A DNA stretch of 64,000 bases, from contig OZ026518.1 of the NCBI GenBank assembly GCA_964019695.1, positions 107,480,305 to 107,544,304 on the forward strand, given 5' to 3'. This document shows, one piece after another, positions 1 to 9,756 of the stretch (position 1 is the stretch's first letter; each line of letters opens with the position of its first letter). This stretch comes from Loripinus fragilis (lineage: Eukaryota > Mollusca > Bivalvia > Lucinida > Lucinidae). Made by a program: the position numbers and the translations under genes. Under the pieces are notes generated by a model. That model searched no databases. It saw only the letters and a list, made by a program, of their open reading frames with translations, and was not told the origin of the DNA.

Positions 1-142
1 TAGAACTGTTCAGTTAGATAGCTGTACTAAAACTGTTCAGTTAGATGGCTGTGCTAAAACTGTTCAATTAGATGGCTGTACTAGAACTGTTCAGTTAGAT
101 GACTGTACTAAAACTGTTCAATTAGATGGCTGTACTAAAATC
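1..142. repeat. 27-bp minisatellite (5 copies)
   Basis: The word ACTGTTCAGTTAGATGGCTG recurs with starts at 5, 32, 59, 86 and 113, an exact 27-bp period with a few substitutions. It lies in the intron upstream of the first visible SLC17A9 exon and may continue past the window edge. Confidence 0.9.
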
Positions 143-236
143 AGACATGTACAGCTGTCATTGAACCAAATATCTAGTTTTAAGTCTTTGTCTCCATGCA
201 TGCTCATTTTCAACCAGATGTTTGTTTTGTCAACAG

Positions 237-310
237 GACCCTGCTATGTGGTAGTGTAGGCTCATTGGTACTAGAGACTTATGGATGGCAAACAGTATTT
301 TATCTACTAG
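237..310 (+). CDS. SLC17A9: SLC17A9 (vesicular nucleotide transporter) exon, first visible
   Basis: This exon starts the visible part of a gene for the SLC17-family transporter that loads ATP and other nucleotides into secretory vesicles (VNUT; known family role, an MFS membrane protein of about 430 residues). After a CAACAG acceptor the frame reads TLLCGSVGSLVLETYGWQTV and then FYLL, matching the conserved GSLLLEWYGWQSIFYF region of animal VNUT from memory. The donor is GTAAGT at 311. The exon begins with the last base of a split codon and ends with one base of a glycine codon completed by the next exon at 5297. Roughly the N-terminal 40% of the protein, including the first membrane helices, must be encoded before base 1. 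Because all seven exons keep phase and contain no stop, the gene looks functional. Confidence 0.85.
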
Positions 311-342
311 GTAAGTTGACTTTACACTGGCATACAGAAAAA

Positions 343-415
343 TTGAGACGGTTCTTTTGAGTACCCACAGCATATGTTTTTGTTGAGAAGTAAGAAAATT
401 TATTCGAACACACAA
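343..415. repeat. Half copy of GAACCGTCTC foldback element
   Basis: The right arm (GAGACGGTTCTTTTGAGTAC, then CATATG and GAGAAGTAAGAAAAT) matches the right half of the foldback family seen complete at 30600-30795 and 45455-45640. The left arm is missing. Confidence 0.7.
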
Positions 416-607
416 AATGATTGAAAATAGGAATAACTCCTTCAGATCGTATGAACATTTAGCCATCTTGAACAGAGCATTAGAATTTCCTATAATATTG
501 CTTAGACTGTAAAACGTATGTAGGTTTTGAACATTAATTTGTTGTAAAAATGTTGTTGCGCCAATTAATGTCAATATTACAAGCCTTTATGAGATAGTTA
601 AGGTAAC

Positions 608-825
608 AAATATAGGTGGGAGCGCAGTGGCTCAGTGGTAGAGTGCTTGAGTCGAGACCGAGGGGGCGTGGGTTCAAGCCTCACTGGCGTCACTGCTTTG
701 TGGTCCTTGAGCAAGACACATTTATCCTAGCTTAGTACTGGTTCAACCCAGGAAGACCCGTCTCTGTTTAACTGAAAGATTGTTGATGGGACGTAAAGAA
801 TCAAATCAAACAAACAATAAATATA
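608..825 (+). mobile_element. tRNA-derived SINE (V-SINE/RUDI-like) with 7-bp TSD
   Basis: The head has a Pol III A box (TGGCTCAGTGGTA) and B box (GGTTCAAGCC). The body has the V-domain-like string CCTTGAGCAAGACACATTTA, and the tail ends GATGGGACGTAAAGAATCAA plus CAAA repeats. AAATATA occurs directly at 608-614 and 819-825, a target-site duplication. Other copies are at 5741, 8491, 9757, 30858 and 32349. Assignment to the molluscan RUDI family is from memory and needs an alignment. Confidence 0.85.
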
Positions 826-1072
826 AGTAAATGATGTCACGCTAGTAAGTTACTCAATATATCACCAGGCTTCAGGCTGCAATATATCACCAAACTTCAG
901 GCCGGTTAAATAAGTATACTGACGTCAACTAAAACTAAAACGCCTCACTGATTATCACTGATTTCTTAGCGATGATATATAAAAATGAACAGCCACATAC
1001 TGCTTCTTTATGTAGAGGTTGGGGAATGTTGGAAAATGAATTTAATTTGATATGCAGGTGATGTGTTATTCC

Positions 1073-1142
1073 GATGACGTCATACAGGCTCAATGTACAC
1101 ATGACGGCATAGTGCATCAATCCCTTATGATTTCAATTTGAT
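1073..1142. repeat. Dispersed repeat shared with 3523-3590
   Basis: The string ACAGGCTCAATGTACACA followed by GCAT..TGTGCATC/AGTGCATC and CTTATGATTTCAATTTGA occurs here and again at 3523-3590. The family is not recognised. Confidence 0.6.
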
Positions 1143-1271
1143 TTTTTTTTAGTTGTTATTGCTTTATTCTCCCGGTCCATTTGGTGTGTAGGGGGTTGGG
1201 GAGGATCATCCCCCTCTCACACCTTACAAACTACAATTTTTTTATAAATAAAACCAATGTATAGTAAATTA

Positions 1272-1698
1272 ATAGACTTTTTGCTTACTGTAAAGGCGGC
1301 AACTTAATTATTCATGTCTGGTCGTGGCTCGGCTGTTCCTTCCAATAAGGAAGGGAAATCAGGTTTTGTTTATAATTTGGTAAAGAGTTAATAAGCTTTA
1401 TGAGCCGCGCAAATGTACGGGCGTTCAATGAAAGTCTATGCATTAACCTTTAAGGCACCTATCACAAAAAGTTGTATGTTTTTGTTGTTTGCTGAACAAT
1501 TTTGAAGCCTCTTTAACAGATGCAGATCAGACTGTTCCTGTAGGAGCAGTCTGATCTAGGTTTGCACTGTCTGCGTCTTTATTTAAGTTAAACAATAAAG
1601 AGATACCACACCTCATTTTCAGCTTTTACCCTGTATAAGACCAGTCCTAATTACGCATTCATGAGGTGTCGCCTTTACAGTAACCAAAAAGTTCAAGA
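1272..1698. mobile_element. TIR element (TACTGTAAAGGCG ends) with central palindrome
   Basis: The left end GACTTTTTGCTTACTGTAAA is matched in reverse complement by the right end GAACTTTTTGGTTACTGTAA, giving inverted ends of about 26 bp continuing into GGCG(G/A)CA. In the middle (1518-1577) is an imperfect palindrome, GCAGATCAGACTGTTCC..GGAGCAGTCTGATCT, of the family described at 5561. No transposase is present, so it is a miniature non-autonomous element. Confidence 0.75.
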
Positions 1699-1703
1699 GT
1701 ACA

Positions 1704-2137
1704 CACCCTAGCAGGGCTGTGGAAATACCATGCCAGACTTGTCGGACCTGGTCCCATTTTATTCAGGACAAGTTGAAACTTTCAATTTACTTGTCCTTGG
1801 ACAAGTGCAAAATTTGTTATAAAGTTAATAATTTTTTTTATTTCATATTTAGATTAATTATTATGAATTCACATGTTGCTTTGAAAACAGTGTGGATCCT
1901 GATCAGCTGGCTTCTTCAGAAGCCAGCTGATCTGGATCTACACTTTTTACAAGAGAGTTAATATCTGCATGGTTTCATACTGTTTTCGAAAGTGTAAATT
2001 GTTTAAGCACAGAAAGGAATAAGCTAATCTGTACTATTGGACAAGTAAAATTTTTTCTTTGGACAAGTACATTATAGCCATTTACTTGTCCCTGGACAAG
2101 TAGAAAATTTTACTATTTCCGTACCCCTGCACCCTAG
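1704..2137. mobile_element. hAT-type miniature element with 8-bp TSD and GGACAAGT word core
   Basis: The body is 1712-2129. It starts CAGGGCTGTGGAAATA and ends with the inverted partner TATTTCCGTACCCCTG. CACCCTAG is present at 1704-1711 and 2130-2137, a perfect 8-bp target duplication typical of hAT transposons. The interior repeats GGACAAGT and its complement ACTTGTCC many times, often as inverted pairs. A separate palindromic element (1886-1953) is nested inside. A truncated relative with the same CAGGGCTGT.GAAAT start is at 38828. Confidence 0.85.
1886..1953. repeat. Nested palindrome, CAGCTGGCTTC type
   Basis: Outer arms AACAGTGTGGATCCTGATCA / TGATCTGGATCTACACTTTT enclose the inner stem GCTGGCTTC..GAAGCCAGC. 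It is a member of the family with constant outer arms and variable inner stem, inserted in the hAT-type element. Confidence 0.7.
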
Positions 2138-2254
2138 GCTAGCGAGACTGTATGGGATATAACATAAATATGCAAGTTACAACAACAACAACTAGAACAT
2201 ATTCGATGGCGCGCCATCGCAAAACCCCACGCTCTCGAAGATATCTAATGGTAT

Positions 2255-3410
2255 TTGATCCTTTGACCCCATTGAAAGGTCACCAGTTGGATCCTAGGTT
2301 AAAAATTTTCAGTGTATCCTGGTCTGCTGCTGATCCCCTTTAATTTGATATGCCACATGACCATGTTCAGAAAATTAAATTTTTGACCCCCCAGCACCCC
2401 AAGTCCCAAACCCTGGGGCATGCATGACCCAGAGGACCGAATGAAAATTCAGTCTAAAATTTTTTATATTTTTCAATTTTGAGAGGACACACAAAGTTTA
2501 GTTTAAAAATCTTTAAAAATTGACTGTGTGGTACTTGATTGTATCGATTCCTGATCTTTGCACCATTACTTACTTTTTGTAATTGAGATTTAATGATATT
2601 TGACCTTTTGGCCCCTCCCCAAGGCCCCAGGAGGCGGGGACCCTAAAAATTGTGCCGTTGCATGTGCCATTCATGTAAGTAATTCACACACCAAATCTGG
2701 TTGAATTTGGGAAAAAAGTTTTTGGACCCCCAACCCCCCATGGTACCCCCAAGTCCCACCCCTGGGGCATGACCCAGGTGACCGAATGAAAATCCCGTCT
2801 GATATGTTTTATATCTTTCAATTGTGAGAAGACACACAAAGTTTGGTTTAAAAATCTTTGAAATTGACTTTGTGATTGGGATTTAATGATATTTGACCTT
2901 TTGGCCCCTCCCTAGGGCCCAGGGGGTCGGGACCAAAAAAAATGTGCCGTTGCATGTGCCATTGATGTAAGTTACTCACACAACAAATCTGGTTGAATTT
3001 CGAAAAAAAAAAATTTTTTGACCACTCAACCCCCCATGGTACCCCCAAGTCCGACCCCTGGAGCATGACCCAGGCGACTGAATGAAAATCCCGTCTGATA
3101 TGTTTTATATCTTTCATTTGTGAGAAGACACACAAAGTTTGGTTTAAAATCTTTGAAATTGACTTTGTAATTGAAATTTAATGATATTTACTTATATTTG
3201 ACCTTTTGGCCCCTCCCCAGGGCCCAAGGGGGTGGGACAAAAAAAAAATGTGCCGTTGCACACCCTATTCATGTGAGCAACCCACACACTCAAATTTGGT
3301 TGAATTTCGTCCAATGGTTTAGGAGGAGATGGCGTGACGGACAGACGGACGGACGGAGGCGATTGCAATATCCCCGACACTATTTTAAAAAAGCGTGGGG
3401 ATAACAAAAA
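2255..3410. repeat. About 300-bp tandem repeat, roughly four degraded units
   Basis: Landmark TGTGCCGTTGCA occurs at 2651, 2943 and 3249 (spacing 292 and 306). Each unit also carries TGACCTTTTGGCCCCTCCC, CCCATGGTACCCCCAAGTC and GACACACAAAGTTT. The last unit ends with a GACGGACGGACGGA stretch and CCCGACACTATTTTAAAAAA. Several short open frames here are products of the repeat, not genes. Confidence 0.85.
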
Positions 3411-3419
3411 CAACAACAT

Positions 3420-4430
3420 AAAGTAAAAAAAAAGAGAAAAAAGGGAGAGATGGATAGAAAGAATAAGTAAAAAAGGAAGAAAAAATAGAAAGTGGAGAAA
3501 AAAACAAAAAAGAAGGAAAATCACATCATACAGGCTCAATGTACACAAGACCGCATTGTGCATCGATCACTTATGATTTCAATTTGAATTTGCACCCAGT
3601 TTGTGCAGCTAATGTTTTGCTAATCAATGAACAAATTTTTGATCATTTTTTCAAACAATTTTGCTTGCGAGTAATAACTTTATGAAATTATGCCGTCATA
3701 TTAAACACAAAATGTAAGGTCTGTTTACGAAACTTGCCAACATTCTCGTTTTGCTTTAAGTAATGGAAAAAAATGATAAAGGGGTACATTAGGTGATGTA
3801 CACAGAATATGATTATCATAAAATTATGTTATTTAAGATGAGCTGTTATGCCCAATGGCCAGTCGTTGGTCTACGTCAATGTCATCTAAAACAGCCGTCT
3901 GGGACATGTGCCAGATTGCGTTTCCTCAGCAATCGTCGCTGGTTAAAGACTAAAGTATGTTGCAAAGGATTCGTAACAATCTTTTTACCCACTTTGCAGA
4001 GTCATGACATTTAAGTTTTACTGAAATGCATGGAGAAAAGGTGGGTGGGATAAGTTGTTTCGTTCAACAGAAGCATACAAACATTGTCTGGATATTATAA
4101 ACACATTTTTGGTAAAAAAGTGACTGTTTTACAATGGTAAAACACGTTTTTCCTGTCAACGGGTTGTGTCTGGAAACAAAGCAAATGTGGCTAAAATCTT
4201 GTGTGGCATGAAATGGTGACCCCTGTCTCAAACCGAGGTCGTTTTCTCAGCCTTAAATATTCTTTCAGCAATTTTGTTTTCATGAGATACGCTTGACTGA
4301 TAAGATGTTATAATGCACTAAAATTCATAACTTTAGTCTGATCAGTCTAAGAGATATTCACATTTATTTTTAGATGAGGCGTTTTTTCTTGATGTCAGTA
4401 TACTTTGGCAAACCAAAAATCAGGATAAAA
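3420..4430. other. Intron sequence without recognised feature
   Basis: A purine-rich stretch (3420-3520, GAAAAAAG-type) is followed by the dispersed repeat at 3523-3590. From 3600 to 4430 I see only ordinary AT-rich intron sequence. Confidence 0.5.
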
Positions 4431-4431
4431 T

Positions 4432-4760
4432 GACCAAGATTAAGATGAAATGCAGCGAATTGCTGCATTTCATCAGGGTCTTTACCAGGGGACAAAAATT
4501 CCACTCATCTGCTCATAATTACAAGTGAAATCTAGAAGGATGAGTAATTCTTCCCAAGCACTCGTCCTGTAGGACAAGTGCTTTGGGAAAATTTACTTGA
4601 AGTCATATTACATATTACTCCCTTATGTTCTTTATTGCATGCGCCTTTAAAGGACAAGTGCATGTGTTTGCAGGACGAGTAAAAATTGTAAGTCATTCGT
4701 CCTGCAGGACAATTGCAATATTGAAATATCTTTGTCCCCTGTTTACCCTGCCAAGTCAAA
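4432..4760. mobile_element. Palindromic element split by a CAGGGGACAAA TIR element
   Basis: An older palindrome, GATGAAATGCAGCGAATTGC with TGCATTTCATCAGGGTC, is interrupted at 4486-4741 by a 256-bp element. Its ends are CAGGGGACAAA and the exact inverted partner TTTGTCCCCTG. TTTAC flanks both sides (4481-4485, 4742-4746). The insert is built from repeats of GTCCTGCAGGAC, GGACAAGTGC and GGACGAGT, a word core like that of the 1712 element. Confidence 0.75.
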
Positions 4761-5114
4761 AAGGATCTTCAGAGAAGATTTCAGTGTTTTGTCATTCATA
4801 AGCACTAAATTTGACCACATAAGCACTGCATCAATCTTTATCACAGTTCCCTCCCCTCTTGAAAACAGTTTACGATCCACAGTTTTACTGATTTTTATCA
4901 GTTACCGCTAATATTAAATGCATTGTTGCACGTTGCGGGATAAACGTTGTCTATCTCAAGGCATCTGCCTTTATCAGGTAATGATGATGTTGCCATTTTT
5001 GAATGACGACGCTAATGACGCTGAATTAACACAAAAATTCGAAAATTGCGTCATCATTGCTAGTTTGAAGAGTGAAGCATTGGGTAAACTGATAAATAGA
5101 AAACCAGGTTTGCA

Positions 5115-5234
5115 TCTTTTGATATAAAGTTTACCAGGCTTGGCTTTGAGAACGCTTGTTGAAATCGCTCGGCAAGCCTCGCGATGTCAACAAGCGTCCT
5201 CAAAGCCTTGCCTGGTAAACTTGATATCAAAAGA
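5115..5234. repeat. Long palindrome with CTCGGCAAGCCTCG loop
   Basis: Arms of about 45 bases (TCTTTTGATATAAAGTTTAC onward, ending ..TTGATATCAAAAGA) pair with few mismatches. The loop region contains CTCGGCAAGCCTCG, which recurs exactly in the loop of the palindrome at 62119-62261. Confidence 0.85.
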
Positions 5235-5296
5235 CATTCACCTAGTATTCTCTATTTAGTTTCCATCCCTCTGTGTAAATAATCTATTTTTTCCAG

Positions 5297-5465
5297 GCAC
5301 TTGTGGTTTGATATGGATGCTGTGTATGAGATATCTTTTAATAAATCGTCACCGACGGAAATATATGCCTGTGATATCATTAACAGATAAAAATCCTTTA
5401 CTTCCTGGCAAGGAAACAAAATCATCCACCCCATGGGTGTCATTATTTTTTAAATCCGCATTCTG
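5297..5465 (+). CDS. SLC17A9: SLC17A9 exon, loop between the two six-helix halves
   Basis: After a TTTTTTCCAG acceptor, 169 nt are open in one frame. They begin with TCGLIWMLCMRYLL (after a glycine split over the intron), continue through a polar stretch and end with TPWVSLFFKSAFW. The pattern of a membrane helix, a hydrophilic linker and a short amphipathic PW..LF segment fits the cytosolic loop between the two halves of MFS transporters, and human VNUT has VPWRRLFRKPAVWA at the same place. The tryptophan codon is split TG|G with the next exon; the donor is GTAAGT. The linker residues themselves are poorly conserved, so this exon rests on phase, splice sites and its flanking motifs. Confidence 0.82.
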
Positions 5466-5484
5466 GTAAGTACATGAAATAACG

Positions 5485-5734
5485 TAACCCTTTAAACGCC
5501 AATCACAACAAAAGTCGTCTGCTTTTCTCGTATGCTGAAATGTTTAAGAAGCCTCTATGACAAACAGTGTGGACCCAGATCAGACTGCTCCTATAGGAGC
5601 AGTCGAATCTGGGTCCACTCTGTTTGCTTCTATACTTAAATTAGTCAGTAATGTTTGGCAATTATTTGCAGCAGACGACCTCAGCAGACGTCATTTTTCA
5701 GATGCATTTTTTCTTGGCGCTTTAAGGTTAAGAT
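5485..5734. mobile_element. TA-flanked miniature element with central palindrome
   Basis: The ends TAACCCTTTAAACGCCAA and TTGGCGCTTTAAGGTTA are inverted partners flanked by or ending in TA, as expected for Tc1/mariner-type insertion. The centre (5561-5627) is AAACAGTGTGGACCCAGATC, CAGACTGCTCC/GGAGCAGTC, GAATCTGGGTCCACTCTGTT. It starts 20 bp after the SLC17A9 exon donor. Confidence 0.75.
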
Positions 5735-6003
5735 AGGATTTGGGGAGCACAGTGGCTCAGTGGTAACGTAGTGTTAGAGTTCAGATTGAGGGGTTGCTTC
5801 TTCAAGACTCATCGAAGGTACTGTATTGTGACCTTGAGCAAGACACTTTATCCTCTGAAGGGACTGAAGGTACTGTATTGTCCTTGAGCAAGACACTTTA
5901 TCCTCAGCTTAGTACTGGTTGAGTCCAGATAATCTTCTGACTTGACAGAAAAATTATGAATTGGGTGTAAAGCTTCAACACAAACAAAGAAAAAGATAGG
6001 ATT
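5731..6003 (+). mobile_element. SINE (RUDI-like) with 10-bp TSD and internal duplication
   Basis: AGATAGGATT is present at 5731-5740 and 5994-6003. The body has the GGAGCACAGTGGCTCAGTGG head. The CCTTGAGCAAGACACTTTAT segment is duplicated internally (about 5830 and 5882). It inserted directly beside the preceding TA-flanked element. Confidence 0.85.
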
Positions 6004-6057
6004 CTTTTTGCATTTGAAAATGACGCTGTTGGATAATTCTGCATGAAAATATAATTG

Positions 6058-6140
6058 AGTCGCGACATGAGATTTTCTACAATGTGGTATGTGCGACCAG
6101 CAAAGGCTCAGATCAGCCTGTGCATACGCCTTGCTCAGGT
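6058..6140. repeat. Fragment of GACATGAGATTTC TIR element
   Basis: GTCGCGACATGAGATTTTCT followed by ACAATGTGG and CAAAGGCTCAGATCAGCCTG matches, in inverse orientation, 30452-30556 and the small full element at 35131-35265. Confidence 0.6.
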
Positions 6141-6246
6141 GGAGTTGTTCTTTATAGTAAAATATTGTCAGTATTTATAGTGTAGTCTTTTTATAACACA
6201 CTATTAACCCTTTTATACTGGAAACCCCTAAATGGGTACTTTGGCA

Positions 6247-6335
6247 AAAAGTGAAGACCCAGATGAAATGCAGCATTATACTGCAGATGAAATGCAGCAT
6301 TATGCTGCATTTCATTAGGGTCTTCACTGTTTGCT
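6247..6335. repeat. Palindrome, GATGAAATGCAGCAT type, with duplicated inner arm
   Basis: AGTGAAGACCCAGATGAAAT..ATTTCATTAGGGTCTTCACT is an outer pair. The inner GATGAAATGCAGCATTAT arm is present twice on the left side. Confidence 0.75.
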
Positions 6336-6664
6336 AAGATTTGATTAACCTTCAGGGATAAAATTCATCATGATTTATAAAATTCTACCTGTGACCCCTT
6401 TTAGTACACAATGGGAAGTCCCATACTTATTGTTACAATATGTAAGGGAAAATCCATCCGAATATGTTGCAATATGTAAGGGAAAATCCATCGGAATACA
6501 AAGCGTTAAATAGTTGGAAACAACTGAAACAAATAAATGTGCAGCAAATTAGCATTTTTATAGTGAAATAGCTCTTGCTCAAGTTGGATTTGTTCTTTAT
6601 AATAAAATATTGTCAGTATTTACAGTGCATTCTCTTTATAACACACTTCATTATAGCATCACAT

Positions 6665-6850
6665 CATCCTGATTTAGATAAAACTTTTTATACCAAGGAA
6701 TTTTACAAAGAAATTATAGGAAAATGACCATATAATGGTCATTTTCCTATAATTCCTTTGTAAAAGTGTCCCTTTAGAACATGATTCAGTTAACACAGTC
6801 CATTCCTATGGATCCCCAAACATAGTGTTATAAAGGGACCGCAGTGTATC
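6665..6850. repeat. Foldback element with GGAAAATGACCAT centre
   Basis: TTTTACAAAGAAATTATAGG plus AAAATGACCAT is followed directly by the inverted copy ATGGTCATTTTCCTATAATT. A second copy lies at 34790-35026. It ends 73 bp before an SLC17A9 exon. Confidence 0.7.
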
Positions 6851-6923
6851 AGCTTTACCACATGTTTTCAGAAACACATGGGATGAGAAACTAACGAGTA
6901 TCACTTTTGTTTGGCTATTTCAG

Positions 6924-7020
6924 GTCATTAATTATAGGTCATTTCTGTGAAAATAACGCATTCTTCATCTTGTTGTCATGGTTACCAACATACTTTCATG
7001 AAAATTTCCCTGATGCTAAG
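6924..7020 (+). CDS. SLC17A9: SLC17A9 exon, helix 7 region
   Basis: The acceptor is TATTTCAG. The 97-nt frame reads (W)SLIIGHFCENN and then AFFILLSWLPTYFHENFPDAK. Human VNUT has SFFILLSWLPTFFEETFPDAK here, so the identification is direct. The ENN followed by LSWLPTYF signature is shared by SLC17 transporters. The first base completes the split tryptophan codon from 5465 and the exon ends on a full codon; the donor is GTGAGT. An alternative acceptor at ATTATAG|G (6937) would lose conserved residues and break phase, so 6924 was chosen. Confidence 0.9.
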
Positions 7021-7070
7021 GTGAGTGAAATTTAGGAGCAGATTGATCTTATACTGTTTTTCTAAGCCAT

Positions 7071-7290
7071 TATGGTAGCTAGGGTTCCGATACCATGCAT
7101 AGTAATCATTCGTGACATACTCTACAAGCATGCACCTTGACCCAGTACCCTTGACCTATATTCACACTCCATTGACTTTGTCAGAATTTTACTTCGAGTA
7201 AAGAGTGTTTCTCTGTTCTTATGGTAGCTAGGATTATGAAATCTTACATAGTAATTATCCTGGACATACTCTACTAGCATGCACCTTTTT
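7071..7290. repeat. 150-bp direct duplication in intron
   Basis: TATGGTAGCTAGG at 7071 and 7221 begins two copies that share GTAATNAT, GACATACTCTAC and AGCATGCACCTT. The second copy starts exactly 150 bp after the first. Confidence 0.75.
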
Positions 7291-7413
7291 TCCCTACTTT
7301 TTATGCTCCAATGACTTAGAAGTTTTGTGATTATTTTGTTCAATGCAGGTGCGATATTCTTGTATTTATGCCCGCTTACACTGTACGCTACTGATATTTA
7401 TCTATTTTTGCAG

Positions 7414-7501
7414 GGCTGGGTATTTAATGTAGTCCCCTGGGTAGTGACCATACCCAGTTCAATATTTGGTGGCTGGTTAGCTGACAATATGATTAGTAAT
7501 G
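7414..7501 (+). CDS. SLC17A9: SLC17A9 exon, helix 8 region
   Basis: The acceptor is CTATTTTTGCAG. The frame reads GWVFNVVPWVVTIPSSIFGG and then WLADNMISN, against GWIFNVVPWLVAIPASLFSG in human VNUT. The sequence alternates a hydrophobic membrane segment with the short loop GGWLAD that is typical between MFS helices 8 and 9. It starts in phase 0 after the previous exon and ends with one base of a glycine codon; the donor GTAAGT begins at 7502. The bases right after the donor belong to a target-site duplication of an inserted element (see 7504-7755). The next intron is 15.7 kb, the longest visible. Confidence 0.92.
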
Positions 7502-7503
7502 GT

Positions 7504-7755
7504 AAGTTACATGGGTGAAAGATTTCAGGATTAATCCTGAATTCAGGATTTTGAGGCTGACTTTCATAGAAAGTCAGCCAAAAAATGCCGAATTAGGCAG
7601 GTTTGAATAGCTTCTGATTAGTTTTCAGATGATCTTAACACAATTAATCCTTTAAACTTGAAATTATTCATTTTTGTAGGCATCCTGCAAGTTTTAAAAT
7701 TCAAATTTCTAAAGTTCAGGATTTAAGAAATTTTGAACCTCCACCCGTGAAGTTA
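7504..7755. mobile_element. TIR element inserted at the exon donor
   Basis: The body is 7510-7749. It starts CATGGGTGAAAGATTTCAGG and ends with the inverted partner AAATTTTGAACCTCCACCCG. AAGTTA flanks it on both sides (7504-7509, 7750-7755). Inside is the palindrome TTTTGAGGCTGACTTTC..GAAAGTCAGCC and repeats of CAGGATTT. Relatives occur at 29588-29735 and 34250-34325. The left flank overlaps the GTAAGT donor. Confidence 0.8.
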
Positions 7756-7904
7756 TTTTATTGTATAATTTTGTTTGAAAGTACACAGGATAAACTTAAG
7801 CTTTAGTCTACCCTCTATTCATCAGTTTGTGTGAAAAGTAACATTCAATTTCATACCTAAAAATTCTTGCTTTTCCAGCAGCTACATCTAAGTATTTTTT
7901 TAAC

Positions 7905-8007
7905 TCTTTCCCTGCTAGGGGTGACTCTTGTCATCTGCTGATAACCTTTGCAAACAGTTTGGACCCAGACCAGGACCGACTTTCTGAGAAAGTCAGTCCT
8001 GATCTGG
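7905..8007. repeat. Palindrome element fragment, AGGACCGACTTTC type
   Basis: GCAAACAGTTTGGACCCAGA, inner stem CAGGACCGACTTTCTGAGAA / AGTCAGTCCTG, then GATCTGGG. The expected right outer arm is cut off at 8007, where a GTTTCAC-type element begins. Confidence 0.7.
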
Positions 8008-8185
8008 GCAGCGTTTCACTAACAATCTTAGCGCTAAGAAAATCTTAGGCTTAAGAACTTCTTAAGGATTGTCGTATCTTTTTCTTAAAGTGCGTTTCAC
8101 TAACATTTTCTTAAGCGCGGTGCGTTTCATAGCATTTTCTTAGCTAAGAATTCTTAAGCTACTCTTCTGTCGGAGGTAAGAAAAT
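8008..8185. mobile_element. GTTTCACTAAC word element
   Basis: The words GCGTTTCACTAAC, TTCTTAG, CTTAAG and GCGCTAAGAA recur throughout. A relative with the same end, in reverse orientation, closes at 22676 (CGTTAGTGAAACGGGCCCC). The boundaries are approximate. Confidence 0.6.
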
Positions 8186-8481
8186 CCATAGCAACGAGCG
8201 CGGACGTACTTGAAAGCATCACACAGATCAGAGAAAATTGGGCGACAACTATAAAAAAGGTCTCAAATACTTTAAAAAGAGGGTGGTGCGCTAATCATTC
8301 TCGTATTACATAGAAAAAATAATTCATGAAAGTTACTTCTTACATTTAAAATTGATTCTTATCACTCTGATTAATAAAAATAAGTGTGACTGATCTAGTA
8401 AACACTTGTAAAAATTCAGCTCTTGAAAACTCTTGTAGGCAAAATAAGCCTACGGAACGGTATCGATTCGCCGCTTTTAAA

Positions 8482-8696
8482 ACTTCTGACAGGGAGCGCA
8501 GTGTGCTTGACTCAAGACCGAGGGGCCGCGGGTTCGAGCCTTACCGGAGTCACTGTGTTGTGTCCTTAAGCAAGAACATTAATCCTAGCTTAGTACTGAT
8601 TCAACCTAGGAAGCCCGTCCTTTTACGACTGAAAAATTGTTGATGGGAAGTAAAGAATCAAATCAAACGAATAAACAAACAAACAATACTTCTGAC
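8482..8696 (+). mobile_element. SINE (RUDI-like) lacking the A box, 9-bp TSD
   Basis: ACTTCTGAC is at 8482-8490 and 8688-8696. The head GGGAGCGCAGTG runs straight into TGCTTGACTC, so the A-box segment is deleted, while the B box GGTTCGAGCC is intact. Confidence 0.85.
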
Positions 8697-8756
8697 CAAG
8701 ACTGTTGGTCGTTTTTAAAATGCACAGCATATCTAGCTGTTAACCTGTGCTACATT

Positions 8757-9755
8757 TTACGACTTTCACGGGCCATGCGATGACTGGACATGACTGAGGG
8801 TCTGGATTGGGGGTAGGGGGGGTCTGGTATTCACTATTCATTAAAAATTTAGCCCATTATTCATCTCTTTCAAATTTTGGGTTATTCATGAAAATAAGAC
8901 CAATTATTCATTAACAGTAAAAAAGGTGGCAAAGAAATCTGATTATTCACTTTTCATTATATTTTTCTTCAATTCATTAAAAAAATAGGATTATTCATTA
9001 TTTTTTAGGCCCTCAATATTCACTATTCATTATTTTTTTGGCACATTATTCACTATTCATTATAAAAAGGGCCATTATTCACTAATCATTATACCCCATC
9101 CAGACCCCCATGACTGTTACAGGTTATGCGTTGGCATGAGTTCGGAAGACTATCTCGGATCATGCAATTACTGGTACGTACGGGTCATGCGGTGAATGGG
9201 CACGAGTTCCGAAGAGTTATTTGTCTTGCATTACATTCGTCATTCCATATATTGATATGCGTTCTGATGCGATGATTCGGCACCACTCACTGTTCATGTG
9301 TTGACTGTGTATGTGTTTTGCAGACTATCGTGTGTCATGCAATAACTGTCACTGGTCAAACGATGAATTTTCATGACTACTGTGACGGGTCATGCGATTA
9401 CTGGATATGAGTTGGGAAGTGTGTGATGGTTCATGCGAATACTGGTCATGGCTGTCAAGGTCATGTGATGACTGAACATGAGTTCTGAATAGGTTCATGC
9501 GATTACTGTACATGACTGTCACAGGTCATGCGATGACTCGACATAAGTTCCAAATACTGTCACGGTTTGATGACTGGAGATGACTGTTACGGGTCATGGC
9601 TTGGCTGTCTGAGTTTTGATGACTATCACGGGTTATGCGATGACTGGGCATGAGGTCTGAAGGCTGTCATGGGTCATGCGATCACCGGACATCACTGTAA
9701 CAGTTGGTACGCTGAATGTGCATGTTTGTTTTTTTAGACTGTCACGGGTCAAGCA
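8757..9755. repeat. About 41-bp minisatellite, interrupted
   Basis: Degenerate units of the form CATGCGATGACTGGACATGA, GTTCTGAAGACTGTCACGGGT run on both sides of the insertion at 8797-9108 and end where a SINE fragment starts near 9757. Confidence 0.85.
8789..9116. mobile_element. hAT-like miniature element with ATTATTCACT word core, 8-bp TSD
   Basis: CATGACTG lies at 8789-8796 and 9109-9116, a perfect 8-bp duplication of minisatellite sequence. The body (8797-9108) starts AGGGTCTGGATTGGGGG and ends CCCCATCCAGACCCC, its inverted partner. The interior is almost entirely degenerate TATTCACTATTCATTA words. Confidence 0.85.
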
Positions 9756-9756
9756 A

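Noticed and set aside
1..142. CRISPR-like array
   Set aside because: The 27-bp units are contiguous without spacers, and the genome is eukaryotic.
615..690. A tRNA gene
   Set aside because: A and B boxes are present, but a cloverleaf cannot be completed and the sequence continues into a SINE body with a target duplication.
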